Shown: positions 6,387 through 13,832, numbered from the stretch's first letter. The stretch: DNA of 17,461 bases from an uncultured Ruminococcus sp. (GCA_900545125.1 UQXS01000024.1:1-17461); one strand, 5' to 3'. Notes: generated by a model not told the origin, from the sequence alone. Translations and numbers: made by a program.

Positions 6387-9300
6387 TCATGTCTTGAGAG
6401 CATTCCGTGTTTGCCGATAAATCTCCAGCCGTGACAGTGATTTAGGTGAGTTATTCGTCTGATTCACCGTCCGGCTGTTGTCGTTATTGTAGTTGTTGAT
6501 AACTGTACCAGTCGGACTGCCGTTCTGCATAGCAGACGAAATACCGCTCATATCAGCATTGAGAGATAACTGCATCGCACTTGCCACACCGCCAATCGCC
6601 TTTGTGATGAGCTTTTTGTTGCGGTTGATTCCGTCGGCAAGACCGTTCATAAAGTCGGGCATCCAGCTTTCAAAATCTGTCAGAGGACCTTTTTCTGGCA
6701 CGGAGAAATGAAGATGCTCCCAGATAACGTTCGCCACATCGCAGACGGAATTATACAGATCTGCCATCATGTATCGGATACCGTTGACAAGGTTTTGCAT
6801 CAGGTCATAACCCCACTGCCACGAGGAATTGGCGATATTTCGCACAGTATCCGCAGCGGAGTTGATAGCCTCCGCCACTGTATCACGAATGCTCCACACT
6901 CTGTCCCATATGCCATTTTTGATGTTGTCCCAGATGTTCAGCACGACATTCTGAACATTGTTCATCGCACCGTGAACGGCATCGGGCATTGCATTCCAGA
7001 CATCGGAAACTGTATTTTTCACCGAATTTACGACATTTTTCACGCTGTCGGAAATGGTATTCCAAGTAGTGGTGACGGTATTTTTAATGCCATTCTGTCC
7101 CGTTGTAATAAGCATTTTCATGCCATTCCAGACGGAAGAAATGATTTCTTTCAAGCCGTTCAAAGCCGTTGTCACGATATTTTTGATTGTAGCCCAGCTT
7201 GTGGTAATTGCTGTTTTAATGCCGTCGAGAGAGGCTTTGATTGCCACAGTAATCGCATTCCAGCCCGATTTTACGCCGTTTCCAATACTGGTAAGCACAG
7301 AGTTCATATTCGTCTGAATGCTGTTCCAGCTATTCGTGACCTCGGTCAGCGTGTCCTGCATAAACGTTCCGACCACGGAAACAATATTTGACATTGCCGT
7401 CTTGAACGTATCCGTCAATGCCGTTGTGATATTCGTGCCGAAGGTACTGAGAGCATCGCCAACAAGCCCTGCGTTTGAAGAAATGCCGTCAGCCAATCCC
7501 TGCATAAAGTCCGGCATCCATGATTCAAAGTCCGTCAGAGGGCCTTCGTCAGGAACGGAGAAATGCAGGAAAGACTTGATTTTATCTGCCACTCCCGTCA
7601 CAGCATCCGCAACAGCCTGAATTTTTGACTTGATACCGTCAACAATACCATTTATGATATCTGCACCCCATTGAAGTGCCTGAGATCCAAGACCTTTGAT
7701 AAAGTCAACGGCTGCATTGAAACCGTTTACAATCGTATCTTTAATGCCAGTGATGGTGTTGGAAACCGCCGATTTTACGTTGTTCCAGATGCTTGTGACA
7801 GTCGTTTTGATGCTGTTCATCACGTTTGAAATGGTCGTTTTAATACCGTTCCAGATGTTGGAAACCGTAGTTGAAATAGCGTTCAGAACGCTGGAAACAG
7901 TTCCGCTGATCGTATTCCAGACGGAAGAAATCACCGACCAGATAGAATTCAGAATCCCCGAAATAAAGCCATAAACAGCATTCCACACAGTCGTGATCAC
8001 ATTATGAATGGTGTTGATTGCCGTTGAGACTGCCGTAGAAATGGCATTCCAGATTGTTTCAAAAAAGGTCTTTATGCCTTCCAGAATCGGCGTAATAAAG
8101 CCAACAATCGCATTCCAGACAGCTTGAATTTTCTCATGAATCCAGTCCATCACATTTGAAATGATAATGTGGATAGCCTGAAAAATAGTCTCAAAAAGGT
8201 ATTTAAACGCCTCTAAAAGCGGAGAAATAAAGTCGTAAATCGTCTGCCATACGGTCGTAATAGCCGTCCAGATCGCATTCAAAACCGTAGAAATCGCCGT
8301 TGAAACGGCATTCCAGACAGTTGTAATGACAGTCTGAATTGCTGTGATTTTCTCCGAAATACTGGTGTAAATCGCAGTCCAGATGCCCACAAAGAAATCG
8401 CGGATTCCCGTCCAGATTGTAGTAAAGAAATTGCTGATTGAAGTAAAAATACCAGTTAAAAATGCTGAGATATTATTCCAGATATTCACAAAAAAGTCCT
8501 TGATTGCTGTCCAGACCTCGTTCCAAGAAGTGCCGAACCAACCTAAAAACACATCTGCGATGCCTTTCAGAGTGTTGACAATATTCGTGAAACTGTTTTT
8601 GATAAAGTCCCAGATGCCGGTGAAAATGCCCTTGATACCATTCCAGCATTGCTCCCAGTCGCCTGTAAACAGTCCGATGAAGATATCCAGAATGCCAAGA
8701 ATGGTATCGACTACAACATCAAATACATCAGCAATATAGGTGAAAACGCCCTCAAACCACGGAGCGAGAATGTCACACAAGCCCTGCCAGACGGTCTTTA
8801 CAACATCGCTGAAATCCTCGAAGTTGAAACCTAAAGCGTTCAGTCGGTCGACAATTCCGGAGGTGAGATTTTCAAAGACGGATTTGATTTTCTCCCAGAT
8901 TTCCGTCATTTTGTTGCGGAATTCTTCGTTGTTCTTCCACAAGTTCACAAATGCAGCGATTAGAACACCAATTGCCGCCACAACAGCAACGACCGGAGCA
9001 GAAATGCCGCCGATCACACCGCTTAGAGCTGCAAATGCTGATTTAGCACCTGCAATTAAAGTCGGAATATTTGAAATGAACTGCATCAGCGTTCCTACAG
9101 TTGAGATGGTTTTGCCGATAACGATAAGCAAAGGTCCTAACGCCGCCGCCATTAATGCGATTTTGATAATTGTCTGTTTCTGACTGTCATCAAGTGCATT
9201 GAACTTCGTGACCCACTCCTGAATTTTAGCTATAATTGGGGTTAAATACTCCGCCAAAAGCTGTCCCAGAGAGGTCATAAGCACGTCAATAGAAGACTTT

Positions 9301-10844
9301 AACTGCTCGATAGAACCGCCAAAACCGCTCATCATAGCGGCTGCCATTTCGTCTGTCGTTCCGGCACAGTTATTAAGAGAAGTGCTTAACGATTCCACAT
9401 CAGTCGGTGCAGTATTAATCAATGCAAGCCAAGGTGCCATCTGATTTTTGCCAAAAATAGCGGATGCTGCTGCAATCTGCTCAGATTCAGAAAGCTGGGA
9501 AAAGGTTTCGTTCAATTCCTTGTGAATGGTGATGGTGTCTTTCATTGTGCCGTCGGCGTTGGTGACAGAAATGCCCAGCTCATCCATCATCGCTGCACCC
9601 TCTTTGGCAGGTTTGACCAGCCTTGCAAGACCTGTTTTCAGGGAGTTTGCGGCGACTTCGGCTTCGATGCCGTTGTTTGCCATAACGCCCATATACAGGG
9701 CGGCATCGTTTACCTCATATCCGGTTGTCGAGAAAATCGGGGCAGCGACAGACATTGCTTCTGAAAGGCTTTCAATGTCCAGTGCGGAATTGTTGCAGGC
9801 GGCGGCAAATACATCGGCGTACTCCGCAGCATCGTCAAAAGAGCCGTGGAAACCATTGATCGTGGCTACCAATCCTGCCGAAACCGTGTCCAGACTTCCG
9901 CCCTCACCAGCCGCAAGGTTCATGGCAGGAGCAAGAGCTGCCGCTGCTTCTTCCGCTGTCAGACCTGCACGGGCGAAATTCAGGGTTGCGGTTGCGGCAT
10001 CGTTCATTCCAAATGTGGAATTTGACGCTGCATCTTTCATTGCTTTATCCAGCAATTCAGCCTGTTCTTCGGTATTTTTCATCGTGGCATTGGTGAGCTG
10101 CATGATCTTGTCCACTTCGGCAAATTTGACGGATGCCGTTGTTCCCAAGGCCGCCACGCCTGCGGTAATTGGCAGTAATTTTTCTCCTGCACCGGAAATT
10201 TTATCTCCTGCCTTTTCAAGCACCGCTCCGGCTTCACCAATTTTCATAAGAGCAGTTCTTGAATTATTAGCCTCTTGCTGCAAACGCTGTAAATCTTGTT
10301 CCGTTTCAATGATTTCACGTTGAAGAGAGTCATACTGTTCAGGACTGATAGGATTTCCGAATTCATCAGACACATCTTTTGCAGACTGTTTCAGAGATGT
10401 TAATTCATCAGAGGTGTCCTTGATCTCACGCTGTAGGGCATCATATTTTTCTTGTGATATTTCGCCCTTTGCAAGCTGTTCATCGGCGATTTTGGACTGC
10501 TCTTTGAGGTCTTTCAGTTTGGTTTCCGTCTCACTGATTTTCTGCTTGATAGGATCATATTTTGCTTTCCACGCATCGTAGTTGTCCTTTGTTCCAGCCG
10601 CTTGTTCACTTGCCTTTTTCAACGTTTCCAGCTTGCCCGTTGTTGAGGAAACAGCATCGGCAAGCAGCTTTTGCTTTTGGGATAATAATTCCGTATTTGT
10701 AGGATCAAGCTTTAGCAGCTTTTCTACGTCTTTTAGCTGTGTCTGGGTGTTTTTGATGTTCTTTTCTACGTTTTGTAGAGCTTTTTGAAGACCAGTTGTA
10801 TCTCCGTTAATGGAAACCGTAATGCCCTTAATTCTGCTTGCCAT
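6387..10844 (-). CDS. Tail tape measure protein (TP901 core type)
   Basis: At 1485 residues this is the longest gene of the window, as expected for the protein that sets tail length and is ejected during DNA entry. Residues 10-210 are strongly coiled-coil (KNTQTQLKDVEKLLKLDPTN). Residues about 230-550 are the TP901-type tape measure core with Gly/Ala-rich helices, including AAALAPAMNLAAGEGG. A long hydrophobic stretch lies at about 555-640, followed by hundreds of residues of Trp-spaced repeats (WNAISTAISTVLNAIWTAI type). The motif HFSVP..GPLTDFESWMPDF occurs twice, near residues 1093 and 1378, pointing to internal duplication. The start ATG 10844 follows AAAGGCGGGTG. The relic HNH gene lies directly upstream and the plus-strand ars operon converges on its 3' end 38 bases away. 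Confidence 0.95.
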   Translation of the reverse strand: MASRIKGITVSINGDTTGLQKALQNVEKNIKNTQTQLKDVEKLLKLDPTNTELLSQKQKLLADAVSSTTGKLETLKKASEQAAGTKDNYDAWKAKYDPIKQKISETETKLKDLKEQSKIADEQLAKGEISQEKYDALQREIKDTSDELTSLKQSAKDVSDEFGNPISPEQYDSLQREIIETEQDLQRLQQEANNSRTALMKIGEAGAVLEKAGDKISGAGEKLLPITAGVAALGTTASVKFAEVDKIMQLTNATMKNTEEQAELLDKAMKDAASNSTFGMNDAATATLNFARAGLTAEEAAAALAPAMNLAAGEGGSLDTVSAGLVATINGFHGSFDDAAEYADVFAAACNNSALDIESLSEAMSVAAPIFSTTGYEVNDAALYMGVMANNGIEAEVAANSLKTGLARLVKPAKEGAAMMDELGISVTNADGTMKDTITIHKELNETFSQLSESEQIAAASAIFGKNQMAPWLALINTAPTDVESLSTSLNNCAGTTDEMAAAMMSGFGGSIEQLKSSIDVLMTSLGQLLAEYLTPIIAKIQEWVTKFNALDDSQKQTIIKIALMAAALGPLLIVIGKTISTVGTLMQFISNIPTLIAGAKSAFAALSGVIGGISAPVVAVVAAIGVLIAAFVNLWKNNEEFRNKMTEIWEKIKSVFENLTSGIVDRLNALGFNFEDFSDVVKTVWQGLCDILAPWFEGVFTYIADVFDVVVDTILGILDIFIGLFTGDWEQCWNGIKGIFTGIWDFIKNSFTNIVNTLKGIADVFLGWFGTSWNEVWTAIKDFFVNIWNNISAFLTGIFTSISNFFTTIWTGIRDFFVGIWTAIYTSISEKITAIQTVITTVWNAVSTAISTVLNAIWTAITTVWQTIYDFISPLLEAFKYLFETIFQAIHIIISNVMDWIHEKIQAVWNAIVGFITPILEGIKTFFETIWNAISTAVSTAINTIHNVITTVWNAVYGFISGILNSIWSVISSVWNTISGTVSSVLNAISTTVSNIWNGIKTTISNVMNSIKTTVTSIWNNVKSAVSNTITGIKDTIVNGFNAAVDFIKGLGSQALQWGADIINGIVDGIKSKIQAVADAVTGVADKIKSFLHFSVPDEGPLTDFESWMPDFMQGLADGISSNAGLVGDALSTFGTNITTALTDTFKTAMSNIVSVVGTFMQDTLTEVTNSWNSIQTNMNSVLTSIGNGVKSGWNAITVAIKASLDGIKTAITTSWATIKNIVTTALNGLKEIISSVWNGMKMLITTGQNGIKNTVTTTWNTISDSVKNVVNSVKNTVSDVWNAMPDAVHGAMNNVQNVVLNIWDNIKNGIWDRVWSIRDTVAEAINSAADTVRNIANSSWQWGYDLMQNLVNGIRYMMADLYNSVCDVANVIWEHLHFSVPEKGPLTDFESWMPDFMNGLADGINRNKKLITKAIGGVASAMQLSLNADMSGISSAMQNGSPTGTVINNYNNDNSRTVNQTNNSPKSLSRLEIYRQTRNALKT

Positions 10845-10846
10845 AC

Positions 10847-10865
10847 GGTATCACCCGCCTTTCAA
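10847..10865 (-). repeat. 19-bp direct repeat, copy next to the tape measure start
   Basis: The plus-strand sequence ggtatcacccgcctttcaa here matches gatatcacctgcctttcaa at 11392-11410 in 17 of 19 positions, same orientation. Each copy lies immediately upstream of a minus-strand start codon and contains the ribosome binding site (AAAGGC[A/G]GGTGATA). The pair brackets the HNH relic. Confidence 0.75.
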
Positions 10866-11391
10866 TTATCCACAAATGCAAACCGCAAACCTTTCGCTTT
10901 CTGGCATTTTCCCTGGCACACACTGAAAATGCTGCCCTGACTAATACCCAATTCCCTCGATGCGTGATGAGAGCTTTCATATTTAATCCCAGTGTCCAAA
11001 CATACCACTTGCTTTTAGGGCGACCTACCCATTTTTTCAGGACTCTGGATCTGTGCTGAGAATTGTATGCCGCGGTACACCATTCTAAGTTTTCCGGACG
11101 ATTGTTCTCTGTGTTTCCATCTTTATGGTTCACTTGAGGCGAATTCTGAGGATTAGGAATAAACGTCATCGCTACCAAACGATGTACCAAGGGCTGTGAT
11201 TTCGCACAATTGATACAAAATTTCACCTGCTTATATCCATCATGAACAATATTCTGTTTCAAAATATGCCGCTTTACAAGCCTTTTTCCCTACCGTCCGT
11301 TGCACTCGCGTTCAACACTTCTAATTCTCCCATAATTGCTGGCTTCATAGTATCCCTCATATCCGGGTATTGATTTCCATATCTCAATCAT
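10862..11391 (-). pseudogene. HNH homing endonuclease (NUMOD4-HNH-NUMOD1 type), broken by a stop and a frameshift
   Basis: Reading from ATG 11391 gives a typical NUMOD4 start (MIEIWKSIPGYEGYYEASNYGRIRS, written across two known blocks). It ends in-frame at TAG (11290-11292); translation beyond the stop continues directly as GKRLVKRHILKQNIVHDGY. The HNH core is complete (HRLVAMTFIPNP, VNHKDGNTENNRPENLEW). After GRPKSK, near 11012, the frame is lost by one base; restoring it yields a NUMOD1-like DNA-binding tail (VCLDTGIKYESSHHASREL, GISQGSIFSVCQGKCQ) ending at TGA 10862. So an intact gene of about 176 codons carried one nonsense and one -1 lesion. The family makes free-standing homing endonucleases in phage genomes. 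A 145-codon open frame (10828-11262) still encodes the HNH core, so residual activity cannot be excluded, although its out-of-frame tail is nonsense. Confidence 0.85.
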
Positions 11392-11410
11392 GATATCACC
11401 TGCCTTTCAA
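11392..11410 (-). repeat. 19-bp direct repeat, copy next to the HNH relic start
   Basis: This is the partner of the repeat at 10847-10865 (17/19 identical). It gives the relic HNH gene the same ribosome binding region as the tape measure. It may mark the edge of the inserted HNH unit or the duplicated original upstream region of the tape measure gene. Confidence 0.75.
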
Positions 11411-11413
11411 AAT

Positions 11414-11445
11414 ATCGAACGATTTACTTGACATTTTCGTTCGAT
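11414..11445 (+). promoter_or_regulatory. Palindromic operator of the toxin-antitoxin operon
   Basis: ATCGAACGA (11414-11422) and TCGTTCGAT (11437-11445) form a perfect 9-bp inverted repeat with a 14-base spacer that flanks and covers the -35 box. Phd/YefM antitoxins bind such palindromes to repress their own operon. The repeat is seen; binding by the adjacent antitoxin is inferred. Confidence 0.75.
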
Positions 11446-11456
11446 TGTGGTATAAT
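11428..11456 (+). promoter_or_regulatory. Consensus promoter of the toxin-antitoxin operon
   Basis: Perfect TTGACA (11428-11433) and TATAAT (11451-11456) boxes have 17 bases between them. The promoter is 30 bases upstream of the antitoxin start, which itself has the strong ribosome site GGGAGGTG (11473-11480). Confidence 0.9.
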
Positions 11457-11486
11457 AGAATCAGTAAAAGACGGGAGGTGTGATAT

Positions 11487-11702
11487 ATGTCAATTACTGC
11501 TACAGAGTTCAAAATGAATCTTGGAAAATACCTGATGCTTTCACAAACTGAGGACATCTATATTACAAAGAATGGAAAAGTTGTGGCAAAGCTCTCCAAT
11601 CCCAATCAGGACAGAGTTGATATTGCAAAATCTTTGTTCGGAAGTATCCCTGACAGCATGACATTGGAAGAAGCACAAGAAGAAAGAAGAAACAGCATAT
11701 GA
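11487..11702 (+). CDS. Phd/YefM-type antitoxin
   Basis: This 71-residue protein has the fold signature of Phd/YefM antitoxins: the N-terminal segment SITATEFKMNLGKYLMLSQ followed by the beta strands DIYITKNGKVVAKLSNP, which form the dimeric DNA-binding domain. The acidic, helical C-terminus (SMTLEEAQEERRNSI) is the likely toxin-neutralising tail. It overlaps the toxin gene by 4 bases (ATGA), ensuring that antitoxin is made first. Autoregulation through the palindrome at the promoter is expected from the family. It is the first gene of a two-gene plus-strand cassette inserted in a minus-strand structural operon. Confidence 0.88.
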   Translation: MSITATEFKMNLGKYLMLSQTEDIYITKNGKVVAKLSNPNQDRVDIAKSLFGSIPDSMTLEEAQEERRNSI

Positions 11703-12127
11703 GAATTTTAATTGATACCTGCATCATCATTGACGCACTACAAAATCGTGAACCGTTCAATAAAAATGCACAAGAAATCTTCCTGCTGGCTGCCAACAGA
11801 AAGTTCGATGGTTTTATCACAGCAAAATCTGTTACTGACATTTACTATCTGACACATCGTCTTACGCATAATGACAAAGCAACAAGAGACATTCTTAGCC
11901 GCTTATTCAAACTGTTTGACCTTGCAGATACAGCAGGAACAGACTGCAAATACGCACTTTCATCAGAGGTATCCGATTATGAAGATGCTGTTATGATCGA
12001 AACTGCACTTCGCACACAGATGGATGCCATCGTGACAAGGAACACAAAGGATTATTCAAAATCGGTTGTTCCCGTTCTTACGCCTGATGAATTGATTCAG
12101 AAAACTGCCGAAGAGGAAAATGAATGA
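11699..12127 (+). CDS. PIN-domain ribonuclease toxin (VapC-like)
   Basis: The 142-residue product is a complete PIN domain. It starts MRILIDTCIIIDAL with the first catalytic aspartate D6, continues with the TAKSVTDIYYL helix (D47), and has the acidic DYEDAV cluster (D93, D96) and the TRNTKDY segment with D118. PIN toxins cleave RNA, often tRNA or rRNA, when not bound by antitoxin. Pairing with a Phd-type antitoxin in a 4-base overlapping operon is the standard type II arrangement. In a prophage it may stabilise the lysogen or act against other phages; neither can be decided from sequence. The RNA target is unknown. Confidence 0.88.
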   Translation: MRILIDTCIIIDALQNREPFNKNAQEIFLLAANRKFDGFITAKSVTDIYYLTHRLTHNDKATRDILSRLFKLFDLADTAGTDCKYALSSEVSDYEDAVMIETALRTQMDAIVTRNTKDYSKSVVPVLTPDELIQKTAEEENE

Positions 12128-12133
12128 TATGAG

Positions 12134-12157
12134 AATCCCGCCGTAAAAAGCGGGATT
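12134..12157 (+). terminator. Hairpin terminator after the toxin gene
   Basis: AATCCCGC (12134-12141) and GCGGGATT (12150-12157) form a perfect 8-bp stem with an 8-base loop, 7 bases after the toxin stop. The following TTC is a short T tract, so it is a modest intrinsic terminator. It lies between the convergent ends of the toxin gene and the tail chaperone extension and could also act on the minus strand. Confidence 0.7.
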
Positions 12158-12164
12158 TTCGGTG

Positions 12165-12329
12165 TTAAAATGCATCCATTGCAGCCTGATCCGCTTTAAT
12201 CGGATAATCGTATTCATCATTATCACGCTCGGTGAACATATCATTCACGATTCCGATCGTCAGCAAATCGAGTTCTGAAAGCGAAATACCCAATTCCACG
12301 CACCGAAGCAGAAAGAGTGGAGTTGTCAT
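12165..12329 (-). CDS. Tail assembly chaperone, downstream (T-like) segment reached by -1 frameshift
   Basis: This short frame encodes the segment MTTPLFLLRCVELGISLSEL up to MDAF and stop. The continuous -1 frame begins at 12350, inside the upstream gene. Slippage at the A AAA AAC site would add 61 residues (starting HRQTDREM) to the first 119 of the upstream product, making a 180-residue long form. This matches the lambda G/GT logic, where the short and long chaperones bind the tape measure during tail assembly. An ATG at 12329 overlaps the upstream stop (ATGA), so independent translation of a 54-residue peptide is an alternative. The SELDLLTIGIVNDMFTERDND segment resembles the second tail-chaperone frame of other Firmicutes siphoviruses. 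Confidence 0.75.
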   Translation of the reverse strand: MTTPLFLLRCVELGISLSELDLLTIGIVNDMFTERDNDEYDYPIKADQAAMDAF

Positions 12330-12706
12330 TTCTCTGTCAGTCTGGCGATGTTTTTTTTAGACTTGACCTGTGTTGCCGTATTCAGTCCCCAGAGTTCAAT
12401 TAACTGAGGAAGAATCTCATAAATTGAGAACGTATTAAACTGTTCCAGAAAATCATCGGGATTATCCGGCACATTATCAGGATCAGCGTGTTTCGCCATG
12501 ATATATGAGACATTTTCAAAAACCTCAAGGCTCTCAATATCCAGCGTTGATTCGCCCTCATCGTTTTCCTTGACATTCTTCTTCAACGATGCAAAGTCCT
12601 TGTAGATATCACGGGAAAACTTCAAACGATAAAGGCGAGGCACTGCCGCACTCGCCTTGAAAGGGACTTCGATTCCGTCAATAGTAATATTTTTCTTGAT
12701 AGCCAT
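12326..12706 (-). CDS. Tail assembly chaperone (gpG-like, short form)
   Basis: This 126-residue protein starts MAIKKNITIDGIEVPFKASA, a common opening of siphovirus tail assembly chaperones, and continues with RLYRLKFSRDIYKDF and a helical acidic C-terminal half. It lies between the major tail protein and the tape measure, the invariant place of these chaperones. AAAGGAG stands 6 bases before the start. Near the end, codons AAA-AAA-AAC provide a slippery site that joins it to the next frame. Normal termination at 12326 gives the short form. Confidence 0.85.
   Translation of the reverse strand: MAIKKNITIDGIEVPFKASAAVPRLYRLKFSRDIYKDFASLKKNVKENDEGESTLDIESLEVFENVSYIMAKHADPDNVPDNPDDFLEQFNTFSIYEILPQLIELWGLNTATQVKSKKNIARLTEK
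12350..12356 (-). other. Programmed -1 ribosomal frameshift site (A AAA AAC)
   Basis: On the minus strand, in the frame of the chaperone gene, the sequence is TCT AAA AAA AAC ATC. The heptamer A AAA AAC is a canonical -1 slippery sequence. Moving back one base puts ribosomes exactly into the 61-codon downstream chaperone frame. The position, 7 codons before the stop of the short form, is typical. A stimulatory structure was not identified by eye. Confidence 0.75.
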
Positions 12707-12717
12707 AAAATTCTCCT

Positions 12718-13329
12718 TTACGATGCCGATTTGGTGGAAGCCGCGGATTTAGCAGCCGCTGTAGTCACAGGAATATACACATTCTTGTACCAGTTGTTAT
12801 AGGTCGTTTCATCCGTATTTTCACAGGTTTTGGACTTGACCAGACCATCAGGAAGAGTCGTTGCCTTAATTGACAGCGTTTCTGTTTTTACCTCTGTTTC
12901 ATCCTCGGTGGTAGCACTCTCCGTTGCAGGACGGCTTGCAGAGCAGCGATACAGTACATGGCGGATCTTATTCTTGTCGCCCTCGAACTCGAACAAAAGT
13001 GCGAACTCTGCCAGTTCAGCATCGTTTCTTTCCACGAGAACGCCGTTATTATCCAGCTTTTCGCCGAGAATTTCGGTAGCAAAATCCGTCGTAACAAGGG
13101 CGATTTCCAATTCACCTGTATATCCAGCATTGTTATTGATAACATAATAAACGCCGTTATCAGCAAAAAAATTCTCTGCTTCGCCCTCTGCATCGATGGA
13201 CAGCGAAACCGCACCGGGGATTCTCACAGGCGTTGCGAATGTGGGAACGCCGTCATCCGTCCACGATGTGATTTTTGCATAATGGACTTTATTTAGTCCG
13301 AATTTCACCTTGTTTTTCTTCAGAGCCAT
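12718..13329 (-). CDS. Major tail tube protein (phi13 type)
   Basis: The 203-residue product builds the tail tube. The start chosen is ATG 13329 (MALKKNKVKFGLNKVHYAKI), with GGAGG 7 bases upstream; the ATG at 13335 sits too close to that site. The sequence FGLNKVHYAKIT, a following SIDAEGEAENFFADNGVYY strand and YTGELEIALV are typical of the phi13/TP901 major tail protein family. The C-terminus ends in a low-complexity Ala/Ser/Thr/Lys tail, common in tube proteins. It is followed directly by the chaperone pair, confirming identity by gene order. Confidence 0.9.
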   Translation of the reverse strand: MALKKNKVKFGLNKVHYAKITSWTDDGVPTFATPVRIPGAVSLSIDAEGEAENFFADNGVYYVINNNAGYTGELEIALVTTDFATEILGEKLDNNGVLVERNDAELAEFALLFEFEGDKNKIRHVLYRCSASRPATESATTEDETEVKTETLSIKATTLPDGLVKSKTCENTDETTYNNWYKNVYIPVTTAAAKSAASTKSAS

Positions 13330-13331
13330 GC

Positions 13332-13649
13332 TCATACCTCCATTTCGTATAAGACCTCATAGAGTTTTTCAGACTCTATCCATGTTTCGTTTTTTGTGTA
13401 ATAAATGTTGTGCTGAAAAAGTATCTCTTCCACTTTCTGCTCTATATCTGGTGATTTTTCATCGGTGTACAACTCAATGTCCAGCTTCTTAAAGCTGTGA
13501 TACATCAGGTTATCCGCCGAAAAAGTATTCTCACCGGGCGACAGAAAAATGAGGAATGGAGGCTTCGGGCTTTCACCTTCGGCAAAGTGGTGATAGGCGA
13601 AAGGCAGCCCCATTTCCAGCATCATCTCGTTGATTTCTTCGTAGGTCAT
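13332..13649 (-). CDS. Tail terminator-like protein (tail completion)
   Basis: This 105-residue protein begins MTYEEINEMMLEMGLPFAYH at ATG 13649, which overlaps the stop of gp10 exon 2 (ATGA). A longer open frame to 13820 reads through the intron end and is not real. The segments GLPFAYHHFAEGESPKPPF, DIELYTDEKSPDIE and WIESEKLYEVLYEMEV are shared with small proteins found between gp10 and the major tail protein in many Clostridia siphoviruses. Position and size suggest the tail terminator that caps the tube, but the assignment rests on synteny. It overlaps the region just upstream of the major tail start. Confidence 0.7.
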   Translation of the reverse strand: MTYEEINEMMLEMGLPFAYHHFAEGESPKPPFLIFLSPGENTFSADNLMYHSFKKLDIELYTDEKSPDIEQKVEEILFQHNIYYTKNETWIESEKLYEVLYEMEV

Positions 13650-13749
13650 TTCAGTTCCTTTCTGATTAATGACTGTAACAATTCCGCACCATTTTCTTCC
13701 GCAGGAGCGATATGCGGTTTGCCGGGAACTCGTCCGCCGCCACGTTTCG
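13646..13749 (-). CDS. HK97-gp10-like head-tail protein, exon 2
   Basis: This 104-base 3' exon completes the gene split by the group II intron. Spliced to exon 1, the junction codon becomes GCG and the protein reads HLLEKGH-AKRGGGRVPGKPHIAPAEEN and ends LIRKELK. The block KGHAKRGGGRV and the PHIAPA motif are signatures of the HK97 gp10 family, so the splice position is supported base by base. The stop overlaps the next start by 4 bases (ATGA). The exon has no start of its own and would be lost without splicing. Confidence 0.9.
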
Positions 13750-13753
13750 ATAA

Positions 13754-13832
13754 CGATAGGTAATCCTTTGAAATAATCTTCGGATTTTCCCCCGTTCCAC
13801 ACCGTGCATGCGACTTTCACCGCACACGGCGT
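13754..13832 (-). ncRNA. Group II intron domains V and VI (catalytic hairpin and branch point)
   Basis: Domain V (13799-13832) has an 8-bp lower stem (ACGCCGTG with CACGGTGT, one G-U) and an upper stem closed by GAAA. Domain VI (13754-13794) has an inner AATCC/GGATT stem and an outer stem from which A13757 is bulged. These are the conserved ribozyme core, and their good pairing argues for function. Confidence 0.9.

Noticed and set aside
6354..6400. Possible terminator hairpin after the ArsC fusion (CTTTCAAGA / TCTTGAGAG)
   Set aside because: The 29-base loop and missing T tract make it unlikely to terminate; the second arm lies in the tape measure gene.
6708..7391. Plus-strand open frame of 227 codons opposite the tape measure repeats
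   Set aside because: The His/Ile/Asp-rich repeats mirror the Trp-spaced repeats of the tape measure on the other strand; no independent evidence of coding.
9526..10323. Long plus-strand open frame (265 codons) opposite the tape measure gene
   Set aside because: It is antisense to the tape measure core, Ala/Ser-rich, with no ribosome site or family motif; a by-product of the biased codons of the opposite gene.
10828..10861. C-terminal tail of the open HNH frame running into the tape measure gene
   Set aside because: This is out-of-frame reading after the frameshift near 11012; the original frame stops at 10862.
13650..13820. N-terminal extension of the tail-terminator-like gene
   Set aside because: It reads through intron domains V and VI and gp10 exon 2 in the wrong frame; the true start is ATG 13649.
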